Positions 8,419-16,814 of a stretch of DNA of 64,000 nt are shown here, in pieces (position 1 is the stretch's first letter; each line of letters begins with the position of its first letter). Under the pieces are notes generated by a model. That model ran no database searches. It was not told where the DNA came from and was given only the letters and a program-made list of their open reading frames with translations. The translations under genes and the position numbers were made by a program. Location of the stretch: positions 1 through 64,000 of the forward strand of contig JAWLFQ010000002.1 in assembly GCA_041685505.1 (NCBI GenBank). Reading direction: 5' to 3'. Origin of the DNA: T1Sed10-7 sp041685505 (GTDB lineage Bacteria > Actinomycetota > Nitriliruptoria > Nitriliruptorales > Nitriliruptoraceae).

Positions 8419-9675
8419 TCAGCCCTGTGCGGGCCCCTGTGCCTCGTCCTCGTCGATCTCGACCACCTCGCCCGGCTCGCGGATCACGGTGTCCGCGGGT
8501 GCGCCGATCGGTAGATCGGTCGCCGTGGCGGCAGGCTCGGCGCTGAGCACGTCGTCGTCCTCGTCCTCCAGTGCCGAGCGACGCACCGCTTCGGCCGACT
8601 CGTAGGCGGCCTCGATGGCCTTGGCGCCCTCATCCGACAGCGGGTTGCCGTACTCGTCGATCAGACCGGCCTCGAAGGCTTCCTGGAAGGCGCGCTGCTC
8701 CTCGGCGAACTGCGTCTCGGACTTGATGTCGATCCGCCAGCCCGTCAGCCGGGCGGCCAGGCGGGCGTTCTGTCCCTCCCGCCCGATGGCCAGGGACAGC
8801 TGGTAGTCCGGGACCACCACCAGCGCGGTGCCGTCCTCGGGGTAGAGGTAGACGTTCGAGACCTTCGCCGGTGACAGGGCGTTGGCGACCAGCTGCTCGG
8901 GCTCGTCGGCCCAGCGCACGATGTCGATGCGCTCGAGCTCCTCGGAGTGCAGCTCCTTCTGCACGCCGCGTGCGCGCTGACCGCCCGGACCGACGCAGGC
9001 CCCCACGGGGTCGACGTCGCGGTCGTTGCTCATCACCGCCACCTTGGTGCGGTGACCCGCCTCGCGCGCGATCCCCCTGATCTCGACGATGCCCTCCTCG
9101 ATCTCCGGCACCTCGAGGGCGAAGAGACCGACCACCAGCGCCGGGTGGGTCCGGGAGGCGACGATCTGGGCCCCGCGCAGCTGCTTGCGCACCTCGATGA
9201 CCACCGCCCGGGTGTGGGCCCCGTGGTCGAGCCGCTCGTTGGGGATCTGCTCCTGGTAGGGCAGCAGCGCCTCCGTGCGGCCGAGCTCGATCAGCGTGGC
9301 GTTGCCCTGCTGGGAGATCTGCCCGGAGACGATGTCGCCCTCGCGCCCGACGAACTCGCCGTAGGTGGCCTCGCGCTCCGCCTCGCGGAGCCGCTGCAGG
9401 AGCACCTGCTTGGCCGTCTGGGCGACGATGCGGCCGAAGTCCTTGGGCTGCTCGCTCCACTCGGAGACGATGTTGCCGTCGTCATCGAGCTCCTGTGCGA
9501 ACAGGCTCACCTCGCCCGTGGTGCGGTCGACGGTGACCCGCGCCTCGTCACCGGTGGCGTGGGGCGAGCGCTTGTAGGCGGAGGCCATGGCGGTCTCGAA
9601 GGCCTCGACCACGGTGAGGAAGTCGATGCCCTTCTCGCGCTCGATCTGGCGCAGGGCGTCGATGTCGATCTTCAC
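8419..9675 (-). CDS. nusA: Transcription termination/antitermination factor NusA
   Basis: NusA binds RNA polymerase and nascent RNA and modulates pausing, termination and antitermination. In 418 residues: the N-terminal polymerase-binding domain (KIDIDALRQIEREKGID), an S1 domain near 110-180 (GEFVGREGDIVSGQI), and two KH domains with VGPGGQRARGVQKELHSE near 240 and AIGREGQNARLAARLTGW near 310. After the KH domains comes an acidic, low-complexity tail ending EIDEDEAQGPAQG. The GTG start has an AGGAGG box. It sits between rimP and ylxR in the standard order. Confidence 0.97.
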   Translation of the reverse strand: MKIDIDALRQIEREKGIDFLTVVEAFETAMASAYKRSPHATGDEARVTVDRTTGEVSLFAQELDDDGNIVSEWSEQPKDFGRIVAQTAKQVLLQRLREAEREATYGEFVGREGDIVSGQISQQGNATLIELGRTEALLPYQEQIPNERLDHGAHTRAVVIEVRKQLRGAQIVASRTHPALVVGLFALEVPEIEEGIVEIRGIAREAGHRTKVAVMSNDRDVDPVGACVGPGGQRARGVQKELHSEELERIDIVRWADEPEQLVANALSPAKVSNVYLYPEDGTALVVVPDYQLSLAIGREGQNARLAARLTGWRIDIKSETQFAEEQRAFQEAFEAGLIDEYGNPLSDEGAKAIEAAYESAEAVRRSALEDEDDDVLSAEPAATATDLPIGAPADTVIREPGEVVEIDEDEAQGPAQG

Positions 9676-9694
9676 GTGAGGGCCTCCTGGTCGG

Positions 9695-10171
9695 TCACCA
9701 CGGCAGCACGACGTGGCCGCGGGCCACCTCGTCGAGCGCGATCTCGCGCTCACCGTCGTCGGTGGTGATGGTCAGCGTGGTCTCGCTCACCGCGGTCAGC
9801 TCACCCGTCAGCGCACCGCTACCCGCAGCGAGCTCGAGCCGGACCGGCCGTCCGCGGTTGCGCGCGAAGTCGCGCGGCCGGGTCAGCGGACGGTCCGCGC
9901 CGGGAGAGGTCACCTCCAGCAGGTAGCCCCCCGCGATCGGGTCGTCGGCATCCAGCGCCTCCTCGCACCGACGGGACAACAGCGCCACCTCGTCGATGTC
10001 GACACCGGCCTCGGCATCGAGGTCGGCGACGTCGACGGTGAGGCGGACCATCCGGCTGCCGCGCTGGCCCTTGACCACCACGTCGAGGACCTCGAGGCCG
10101 AGCTCATCGGCGATGGGGCGCACCAGCTCGGCGACGATGCCGGGGAGGTCGTCATCGGACGGTCGGGACAC
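9695..10171 (-). CDS. rimP: Ribosome maturation factor RimP
   Basis: RimP assists early 30S assembly. The 158-residue product shows the N-terminal domain with LVRPIADELGLEVLDVVVKG near residue 15, a VDIDEVALLSRRCEEALD segment near 55, and the family hallmark YLLEVTSPGADRPLTRPRDF near 80, followed by the small C-terminal SH3-like fold. The GTG start has AGGAGG six bases upstream. First gene of the nusA-infB cluster; a long untranslated stretch with a candidate promoter and palindrome lies before it. Confidence 0.94.
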   Translation of the reverse strand: MSRPSDDDLPGIVAELVRPIADELGLEVLDVVVKGQRGSRMVRLTVDVADLDAEAGVDIDEVALLSRRCEEALDADDPIAGGYLLEVTSPGADRPLTRPRDFARNRGRPVRLELAAGSGALTGELTAVSETTLTITTDDGEREIALDEVARGHVVLPW

Positions 10172-10423
10172 GTCGGACCTCCTGGGCTCGGGTGCTGGTT
10201 CGGTGGGCGTCCTGCTCGCTGTCCCTGCGGTGCTGGGGTGCGCCGTGTGGCCGGTGCCGCACATGTGAGCGGCCGGCCCATCAGGGCCGGCCACCGCAGC
10301 GTCGTTGGCGTGCTGTCGAGCTCGTCGGACACGCGCAGCGCGTGTCGGCGGATCGGGGGGCGTCGCGGTGGCACACGTCGGGCCGGCGACCAGGAGCGGT
10401 TCCCGGCCCGTGCCCGAACGTGA

Positions 10424-10448
10424 CACAGCGGGCCAGTGGCCCGCCGTG
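10424..10448. promoter_or_regulatory. 25-bp palindrome, candidate operator before rimP
   Basis: Two 12-base arms (10424-10435 and 10437-10448) around one central base pair, with a single mismatch; the core is GCGGGCCA/TGGCCCGC. A one-base centre fits a dimeric protein-binding site better than an RNA hairpin. It lies ~15-40 bases downstream of the predicted -10 box. The left arm carries the GGCC(C/G)GCTGTGTCAC motif also seen at the rpsO promoter. Confidence 0.45.
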
Positions 10449-10462
10449 TGGTTCGGCTGACG

Positions 10463-10471
10463 ACGGTAGCA
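10463..10471 (-). promoter_or_regulatory. Extended -10 promoter before rimP
   Basis: TGC followed directly by TACCGT on the minus strand (TGN-TANNNT). No convincing -35 box is present at 16-19 bases, which is common for extended -10 promoters. It would give a ~285-base leader for the rimP-nusA-infB cluster. Confidence 0.4.
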
Positions 10472-10522
10472 CGGGCGGACAGGGGCCGCCACGGCAGGGC
10501 GCGCCGACGGGGGCCGGTGACC

Positions 10523-10549
10523 GCGTGCCGTGCGCGTCGCACGGCACGC
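10523..10549 (-). terminator. Terminator hairpin behind ispG
   Basis: A perfect 12-bp stem (10523-10534 with 10538-10549) closed by three bases, starting 27 bases after the ispG stop. No U-run follows, as is usual for hairpin terminators in such GC-rich genomes. Confidence 0.65.
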
Positions 10550-10575
10550 ACGACACGGGCGGTGACCCGGTCCGT

Positions 10576-11745
10576 TCAGGCGATGACGGGCGTGCCCTCG
10601 CCACGCTCCTTGCGGATCTCGTCGGCCATCTCGGAGGCGAAGTGGACGAGCGCTTCGACGATGTCCTCCTCACGGACCGTGGCGATCTTCTCGCCCTTCT
10701 TGATGATGTCGCCCTTGCCGTTGCCGGCCGCCACCCCCAGGTCGGCTTCACGGGCCTCACCGGGCCCGTTGACCACGCAGCCCATCACCGCGACGCGCAG
10801 CGGGGCCTCGATGCCCTCCAACCCCTTCTGCACGTCCTCGGCGAGCGTCCACACGTCGACCTGGGCCCGGCCGCAGGAGGGACAGGACACCACGTCCAGC
10901 CCGCGCTGTCGCAGGTGCAGGGATTCCAGGATCGCGATGCCGGCCTTGACCTCCTCGACCGGATCGGCGGACAGCGACACCCGGATGGTGTCGCCGATGC
11001 CCTCGGCGAGCAGGGAGCCGATGCCCACGGCGGACTTGATCGAGCCGGTCTTGAGCGGGCCGGCCTCGGTGACGCCGAGGTGCAGGGGGTAGTCGGTGCG
11101 CTGGGAGAGCAGGCGGTAGGTCTGGATCATCACCCACGGGTCCGAGTGCTTGACCGAGACCTTGGTGTCGTGGAAGCCGACGTCCTCGAGCAGACGGATC
11201 TCGCGCAGGGCCGACTCCACCATGGCTTCGGGTGTCGGCCCGCCGAACTCCTCGAGGATGGCGTCCTCCAGCGAGCCGCCGTTGACCCCGATGCGGATCG
11301 CGACCCCGGCCTCGTCAGCCATACGTCCGAGCAGCGCCACCTTGTCGTGCTTCTTGATGTTGCCCGGGTTGATCCGCACCCCGGCACAGCCTGCCTCGAT
11401 CGCCATGACCGCGTACTTCCACTGGAAGTGGATGTCGGCGATCACCGGGATCCGGGCGTGCTCGGCGATGTAGTCCAGTGCCTCGGCGTCCTCACGCCGG
11501 GGCACGGCGACACGCACGATGTCGGCACCGGCGGCTTGTGCTGCCGCGATGGCCTGCAGGGTGAGGTCGGCCTCATGGGTGGGGGTGACCGTCATCGTCT
11601 GCACGCTGATGGGCGCGTCGCCGCCGACCTCCAGCGGCCCGAGCCGGATCTTGCGGGTGGGCTTGCGCGGCGGGGGCGGCAGGTCGACGTTGGCCACGGG
11701 CTGTGGCGTCGGCGCCATGGGGAGGTGGTCGGGCAGGGTGCTCAC
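10576..11745 (-). CDS. ispG: 4-hydroxy-3-methylbut-2-enyl diphosphate synthase (flavodoxin)
   Basis: IspG reduces MEcPP to HMBPP in the MEP isoprenoid pathway and carries a [4Fe-4S] cluster. The TIM-barrel part opens with PISVQTMTVTPTHEADLTL near residue 47. The cluster ligands are visible as SCPSCGR (two Cys) near residue 287 and VMGCVVNGPGEA near residue 322; the NGPGEA motif is fully conserved. The 389-residue length is normal. The GTG start follows GAGGAG by six bases; an upstream in-frame ATG would add 27 residues with no family match. It lies downstream of rseP and dxr, another MEP-pathway gene. Confidence 0.96.
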   Translation of the reverse strand: MSTLPDHLPMAPTPQPVANVDLPPPPRKPTRKIRLGPLEVGGDAPISVQTMTVTPTHEADLTLQAIAAAQAAGADIVRVAVPRREDAEALDYIAEHARIPVIADIHFQWKYAVMAIEAGCAGVRINPGNIKKHDKVALLGRMADEAGVAIRIGVNGGSLEDAILEEFGGPTPEAMVESALREIRLLEDVGFHDTKVSVKHSDPWVMIQTYRLLSQRTDYPLHLGVTEAGPLKTGSIKSAVGIGSLLAEGIGDTIRVSLSADPVEEVKAGIAILESLHLRQRGLDVVSCPSCGRAQVDVWTLAEDVQKGLEGIEAPLRVAVMGCVVNGPGEAREADLGVAAGNGKGDIIKKGEKIATVREEDIVEALVHFASEMADEIRKERGEGTPVIA

Positions 11746-11884
11746 GCTGAGCTCCTCACGATCACGGCCGGTTCGTCCCGGCTCGCTCGGCGCGGCGCGG
11801 TCGCCGCGGCGGATGGGTACCTGCACGGTGTTCGAACCTGAGGCTACCTGCGGCCGGCTGACAGCGACCGGTGGGCGGCGCGCG

Positions 11885-13387
11885 TCACAGCCGGATCGGG
11901 TCGGTGATGTCCAGCCAGAAGGAGGCGAAGACCACCAGCAGCAGCAGCCCGATCACCGGCAGCGCCACCGCGGTGATGGTGCGCGGGTCGACGGTGAAGT
12001 CGGGCTGGCGTCCGCGCACACGGCGCCACAGGTTGCCCACCTTCTCGATCGCGACCACGGCGAGGTGTCCGCCGTCGAAGGGGGGCAGGGGCACGAGGTT
12101 GAAGATGAACAGGAAGACGTTGAGGTAGGCCAGCAGGAACAGGAAGGTGTAGACGCCGGCGGTGCCCTGCTCGGCGGTCTGACCGGCCAGGGAGGCGATC
12201 CCGATCAACGACACCACGCCCTCCGGATCGCGCTCCTGCGCACCCACCGCGGTCGACGCCAGATCCCCGATGCCCGAGGGGCTGAAGATCGAGGCGAGCC
12301 CCTGGACGCTGAGCCCGAGCATCGGGACCACGCCACCGTTGGGATCGAGCTCATCGCCCACCGTGGCGCGCTGCAGGGCCGCACCGGGTGACAGCCGCTG
12401 CTCCTCGACCACCGGAAGGAAGCCGGCCAGACCGATCACCTCGCCGGTCTCGGGATCCTCCTCGGCCTGCGGGACCAGGTCCAGCTCCACCTCGGTGCCG
12501 TCGCGGCGCACGGTCATGGTGATGGTCTCACCGGGGCGCTCGCGGATCTCCTCGCGCAGCACCCCGAAGTCCTGCGATGCGACGTCGCCGACGGCCAGCA
12601 CGCGGTCGCCGGGTTGCAGGCCAGCCTCGTCGGCCGCGGAGCCCTCCACGACCTGCCCGATCTCGCTGGTCACCTCGCCGGTGGGGAGCGGCAACAGGGT
12701 GTAGAGGCCGAAGAGCAGCACCACGGCGATGAGGATGTGGGTCACCGGGCCCATGAAGATGGCCAGCGCCCGCTGCCACGGCGGCCGGTCGTGGTAGAAG
12801 CGACCCTCGTCACCACGCTCCAGGCGCCAGGCGAGGTCACCCAGCCGCTGGCTCCGGCCGACCTCGGTGTGGATGATCTCCCGCACCCCGAGCAGCAGCT
12901 GCGCGTGGGTGTCGGCCTCCCGCGCCGTGTCGCGGGTACGGCGCACGATGCGTGCGCGCTGCGCGCGGGGGGTCCCCCGTTTGGCGAGCTCCGCATCGAG
13001 GTGGTCGAGGGTGGCCTCCGTCAGCGGGGGGCTGTCGTCGTCGAAGGTGGTCACCACCTGCCCGCCGTCGCCGCCGGCGCCGGCGGCCTGGCCGTCGGCT
13101 GCGCCCTCGAGCGCGGCCGGTGCGAACACCGCGTCCAGGATCGGCGCGTCACGCTCATCCAGCGGTGACATCCCCCGGATGGAGACGAACCCACCGAGCG
13201 GCAGGGCCTTGAGCCCGTACTCGGTCTCACCCCGGCGGGTCGACCACAGGGTCGGACCGAAACCCACGAAGTAGCGGTCCGCCTTCATCCCCACCACCTT
13301 GGCGGTGAGCAGGTGGCCGAGCTCGTGGATCAGGATCGCGAGGACCAGGGCGGCCACGAAGGCCGCGATCGCAAGGGCGCTGCTCAT
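11885..13387 (-). CDS. rseP: Site-2 intramembrane metalloprotease, RseP/Rip1-like
   Basis: RseP-type proteases cut membrane-bound anti-sigma factors and other single-pass proteins inside the membrane. The zinc motif HELGH (His21, Glu22, His25) is in the first membrane segment; a PDZ domain spans about 240-300 (SAADEAGLQPGDRVL); the last membrane segments hold NLVPLPPFDGGH (Asn430, Asp438). An insertion of ~95 charged and Ala/Gly-rich residues (about 85-195) sits between GGFVSIRGM and RPPWQRALAIFMG, so the protein has 500 residues against ~400-450 for most relatives. The ATG overlaps the dxr stop (ATGA). Substrates cannot be told from the sequence. Confidence 0.93.
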   Translation of the reverse strand: MSSALAIAAFVAALVLAILIHELGHLLTAKVVGMKADRYFVGFGPTLWSTRRGETEYGLKALPLGGFVSIRGMSPLDERDAPILDAVFAPAALEGAADGQAAGAGGDGGQVVTTFDDDSPPLTEATLDHLDAELAKRGTPRAQRARIVRRTRDTAREADTHAQLLLGVREIIHTEVGRSQRLGDLAWRLERGDEGRFYHDRPPWQRALAIFMGPVTHILIAVVLLFGLYTLLPLPTGEVTSEIGQVVEGSAADEAGLQPGDRVLAVGDVASQDFGVLREEIRERPGETITMTVRRDGTEVELDLVPQAEEDPETGEVIGLAGFLPVVEEQRLSPGAALQRATVGDELDPNGGVVPMLGLSVQGLASIFSPSGIGDLASTAVGAQERDPEGVVSLIGIASLAGQTAEQGTAGVYTFLFLLAYLNVFLFIFNLVPLPPFDGGHLAVVAIEKVGNLWRRVRGRQPDFTVDPRTITAVALPVIGLLLLVVFASFWLDITDPIRL

Positions 13388-14559
13388 CTCGTGCCTCGTC
13401 GCAGGGTGGCCGCGGCCAGCGCACGGGCACGGGCATCGACGGCCTGTACCTCGGCGAGGTCGCGGGGTGGGGTCGGGTCGGTCGCGGAGAACCGCTCCAG
13501 GGTCTCGGCCAGGACCGCGGGGATGTCCAGGAAGGCCAGCTCGTGGTCCAGGAACGCCGCGACCGCCACCTCGTTCGCAGCGTTGTACACCGCCGGGTGG
13601 CCCCCGCCTGCACGCCCCGCCTGCAGCGCGAGCTCCAGGGCGGGGAAGGTCGCGTGGTCGACCGGCTCGAAGGTCAGCTCCCCGAGGGTGGTCCAGTCGC
13701 AGGCCACGAACGCCCGGTCGAGCCGGTGCGGCCAGGCCAGGGCCAGCTGGATCGGCAGCCGCATGTCGGGTGGCGACAGCTGCGCGATGGTGGAGCCGTC
13801 CACGAACTCCACCATCGAGTGCACGACGGACTGGGGGTGGACGACCACCTCGAGGTGGTCGAAGGCGACGTCGAACAGCAGGTGGGCCTCGATCACCTCG
13901 AGGCCCTTGTTGGCCAGGGTCGCACTGTTGACGGTGATGACCGGACCCATCTCCCAGGTCGGGTGCGCCAGCGCCTCCTGCGGGGTGATCTGCGCCAGCT
14001 GTGCACGGTCGCGACCGCGGAAGGGACCACCGCTGGCGGTCAGGACCAGACGTGCCACCTCGGTGTCGCTGCCCGCGCGCAGGCACTGCGCCAGGGCCGA
14101 GTGCTCGCTGTCGACCGGCAGCAGGTGGCTGGTCCGTCCTCCGGCCCGCTCCGCCGCGGCCACCACCAGCGGACCACCGACGATCAGGCTCTCCTTGTTG
14201 GCGAGGGCGACGGGGGTGCCCGACTCCAGAGCCGCAAGGGTGGGCGCCAGCCCGATCGAGCCGGTGATGGCGTTGAGCACCACATCGGCGTCGGCGGCGG
14301 CGAGGCGGGTGGCCGCGTCGGGGCCGTCGAGCACCTCGAGCCCGCTGGTGTGGGCACGCAGCCGCGCGGCAGCCTCGGTGTCGGACAGCGCGACCCGCCT
14401 CACGCCGAGCTCGGCGGACTGGCGCGCGAGGGTGTCGGCATCGCGGCCGGCCGCCAACCCGACCACCTCGAAGCGCTCCGGGTGGGCACGCACCACCTCG
14501 AGCGCCTGGGTGCCGATGGAGCCCGTGGACCCCAGCAGGATGACACGGCGCCGGTTCAC
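13384..14559 (-). CDS. dxr: 1-deoxy-D-xylulose 5-phosphate reductoisomerase
   Basis: Dxr converts DXP to MEP with NADPH, the committed MEP-pathway step. The NADPH-binding motif LLGSTGSIGTQALEVV is at residues 8-23, the LANKESLIVGG motif near residue 118, PVDSEHSALAQCL near 147, the TASGGPFRGR substrate loop near 173 and PTWEMGPVITVNSATLANKG near 197. Length 391 is normal. The GTG start overlaps the rlmN stop (GTGA) and the gene overlaps rseP at its end, so rlmN-dxr-rseP is probably one coupled unit with ispG behind. Confidence 0.97.
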   Translation of the reverse strand: MNRRRVILLGSTGSIGTQALEVVRAHPERFEVVGLAAGRDADTLARQSAELGVRRVALSDTEAAARLRAHTSGLEVLDGPDAATRLAAADADVVLNAITGSIGLAPTLAALESGTPVALANKESLIVGGPLVVAAAERAGGRTSHLLPVDSEHSALAQCLRAGSDTEVARLVLTASGGPFRGRDRAQLAQITPQEALAHPTWEMGPVITVNSATLANKGLEVIEAHLLFDVAFDHLEVVVHPQSVVHSMVEFVDGSTIAQLSPPDMRLPIQLALAWPHRLDRAFVACDWTTLGELTFEPVDHATFPALELALQAGRAGGGHPAVYNAANEVAVAAFLDHELAFLDIPAVLAETLERFSATDPTPPRDLAEVQAVDARARALAAATLRRGTR

Positions 14560-15818
14560 CTCGCACCCGCGGGGCCGTGATCATCGGCACCGGCTGCGGG
14601 GCCAGCAGCGGCGCCCGTGTCGGAGGCGGAGCGCACGGCTCGTGGCAACGAGACGCCGGCATCGATCCGGTCGGCGGCCCCCACGGCCGCCGGCAGCCGC
14701 GAGCCGGCGCCGAGGGTGTAGGAGGCGAGCAGCTGCCCACAGGCCGCGTCGGCATCGCGCCCGCGGGTGTCGCGCAGGGTGATGGCGGCACCCCGGTTGC
14801 GCACACGGTCGACGAAGGCGCGCGTACGGGTGCGCGTGGGCTCCTTCCACTGCACCCCCGGGGTGGGGTTCATGGGGATCACGTTGATGTGGGCACGCAG
14901 TCTGCGCGCGATCGCCGCGAGACGCTCGGCCTGCTCCGCATCGTCGTTGACCTCACCGATCAGGCACCACTCGATGCTCACCCGCCGGTTGGTCGTCCGG
15001 CGGTAGGCGGCCATGGCCTGCTCCACCTCGGCCAGTGGGTGCTGGCGGTTGACCGGCACGAGGTCGTCGCGCAGCGCGTCGGTCGCCGCGTGCAACGACA
15101 CCGCCAGCGTGACGGGCAGACCGAGCTCGGCCAGCCTGGTGATGCCGGGGACCAGCCCGACCGTGGACACGGTGATGCCGCGTGCGGAGAGGTTGAAACC
15201 CGCAGGATCGTGCAACCACCGCACCGTCGCCAGGGTGGCGGGCAGGTTGGCCAGCGGCTCCCCCATCCCCATGAACACCACGTTGGTCACGCGTGTGGGC
15301 GCGCCGTCCGGCAGGTGCTCGCCACCGATGGCGCCACTGCGCAGGGCCGCGTCCGCCACCACGACCTGACGCACCACCTCGCCGGCGGTGAGTTGGCGAC
15401 GGAAGCCGGCCTGTCCGGTGGCGCAGAAGGGGCAGCCCATGGCACACCCGGCCTGGGTGGAGATGCACACCGTCGCCCGGTCGGGGTAGAGCATCAGCAC
15501 GGTCTCGATGGCCTCCCCGTCGGGGAAGCGCAACAGCAGCTTGTGGGTGTGACCGTCGTCCGCCACGGTGTGGGCCACCAGCTGCGGCCGTGTCGGGGCG
15601 AACCGCGCCGCCAGCTGCGCCCGCAGGGAGGTGGGCAGGTCGGTCATCTCGGCCGGGTCGTCGACGCCGCGGACCAACCAGGCGTGCAGCTGGTCCGCGC
15701 GGTAGCGCGGCTGACCGAGGTCGGCGACCAGGACCCCGAGGCCGGCACGGTCCAGGGTGTAGGGATCGACGACCTCGCCCGGCACGGGCGCGGCGGAGGG
15801 ATCTGCTGCGGATGACAC
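14556..15818 (-). CDS. rlmN: 23S rRNA (adenine-2503-C2)-methyltransferase / dual RNA methylase
   Basis: RlmN is a radical-SAM enzyme that methylates C2 of A2503 in 23S rRNA and A37 in some tRNAs. The radical-SAM cysteines are seen as CAMGCPFC in STQAGCAMGCPFCATGQ (middle third), the MGMGEPLANL motif follows, then SLHAATDALRDDLVPVNR and INVIPMNP. The catalytic C-terminal cysteine is in DADAACGQL. About 50 Ala/Gly/Asp-rich residues after that point are an unusual tail. The GTG start has a GAGGA box placed rather close; a second GTG 13 codons later is possible. Confidence 0.94.
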   Translation of the reverse strand: MSSAADPSAAPVPGEVVDPYTLDRAGLGVLVADLGQPRYRADQLHAWLVRGVDDPAEMTDLPTSLRAQLAARFAPTRPQLVAHTVADDGHTHKLLLRFPDGEAIETVLMLYPDRATVCISTQAGCAMGCPFCATGQAGFRRQLTAGEVVRQVVVADAALRSGAIGGEHLPDGAPTRVTNVVFMGMGEPLANLPATLATVRWLHDPAGFNLSARGITVSTVGLVPGITRLAELGLPVTLAVSLHAATDALRDDLVPVNRQHPLAEVEQAMAAYRRTTNRRVSIEWCLIGEVNDDAEQAERLAAIARRLRAHINVIPMNPTPGVQWKEPTRTRTRAFVDRVRNRGAAITLRDTRGRDADAACGQLLASYTLGAGSRLPAAVGAADRIDAGVSLPRAVRSASDTGAAAGPAAGADDHGPAGAR

Positions 15819-15945
15819 GGTTCCTCGCGGTGTGGGGCGGTCGGGATGGGAGCCCGACGCGCCAGGGTACGCCAGGGCACCGCATCGCCGACCGCCCGGA
15901 GGGCCGGGTGGGGTGGGCGGCCCCGGGCAGCCGGATGCGGGCGGA

Positions 15946-16788
15946 TCAGCCGAACAGCGCGAGGCCGTAGTAGCCCATGGGCAGGGCGAAGAGGATCCCG
16001 TCCACACGGTCCAGCACGCCGCCATGTCCCGGGAGCACATCGCCGAGGTCCTTGACACCCAGATCGCGCTTGACCATCGACTGCACGAGATCGCCGACGA
16101 AGCCCGCCCCGCCGGCGGCCACCGCCACCACCGCTGCGGAACCGGGCGTGAAGGCATCGCCGAGCCGTGGCAGGACCAGCATCGCCATCGACACCGCCAC
16201 CGCGAGCCCACCCACCAGCCCCTCCCAGGACTTCCCGGGGCTGACGCTCGGTGCGACCTTGTGCCGGCCGAAGGGCACCCCGAAGGCGTAGCCACCGATG
16301 TCGGTGAGGATCACGGCGCCGACCACGGCCAGCACCACCAGCGCCCCGTCCGGTCGGTCCACCAGCCGGGAGGCGTAGGAGGCGAACAACCCCACCCACA
16401 CACCGAAGAAGGTGGTGATCCCGAGGGTGGCCGTGACCGCGCGGCGGTGGCGGTCCACCAGCAGCCACAGGAAGGCGCTGATCAGCAGCGCGGACATCGC
16501 CAGTCCCTGACCCGCGGCGCCGAACACGTAGGTTCCCGGCACCCCGACCAGGACGGCGAGCAGCAACGGGCCGCTCAGCACCCGCACGCCGACGACGGCC
16601 AGGACCCGTGACACCTCGATGGCGGCGATCGCGGCCAGCACGGTGATCAGGGCGACCACGGCTTCGGCCCGCCAGTACAGCGACCCGAGGAAGGCCACCG
16701 CCAGCACGACCCCGACGGCGATGGCGACGGGGAGGTTGCGACCCCCGACCATGCCACGGGCGGGTCGCTGTGCGTCGTGGGACCCCAC
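15946..16788 (-). CDS. cdsA: Phosphatidate cytidylyltransferase (CDP-diacylglycerol synthase)
   Basis: CdsA makes CDP-diacylglycerol from phosphatidate and CTP at the cytoplasmic membrane, the precursor of all phospholipids here. The protein (280 residues) is very hydrophobic, with about seven membrane segments. The complete family signature is at the C-terminus: SMVKRDLGVKDLGDVLPGH followed by GGVLDRVD. The start is uncertain: the first GTG has no clear ribosome-binding site, and an ATG 12 codons later (MVGGRNLP) is an alternative. It lies 26 bases behind frr; the uppS gene often found between the two is missing. Confidence 0.94.
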   Translation of the reverse strand: MGSHDAQRPARGMVGGRNLPVAIAVGVVLAVAFLGSLYWRAEAVVALITVLAAIAAIEVSRVLAVVGVRVLSGPLLLAVLVGVPGTYVFGAAGQGLAMSALLISAFLWLLVDRHRRAVTATLGITTFFGVWVGLFASYASRLVDRPDGALVVLAVVGAVILTDIGGYAFGVPFGRHKVAPSVSPGKSWEGLVGGLAVAVSMAMLVLPRLGDAFTPGSAAVVAVAAGGAGFVGDLVQSMVKRDLGVKDLGDVLPGHGGVLDRVDGILFALPMGYYGLALFG

Positions 16789-16814
16789 GGGGGCGTCGGC
16801 GCCGCGCGTGAGGC

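Larger units (their letters stand above)
10172..10575. other. 404-base non-coding gap between ispG and rimP
   Basis: No convincing gene. Read on the minus strand it holds, in order, a strong hairpin just behind ispG (10523-10549), an extended -10 box TGC-TACCGT (10463-10471), a 25-bp near-perfect palindrome (10424-10448), and ~250 bases of leader before rimP in which nothing specific was recognised. Confidence 0.7.

Noticed and set aside
4744..8514. A 1256-codon open frame on the plus strand opposite infB
   Set aside because: It is a shadow of the GC-rich codon pattern of infB; its translation is made of simple Leu/Gly/Asp/His repeats, matches no family, and crosses several well-supported genes.
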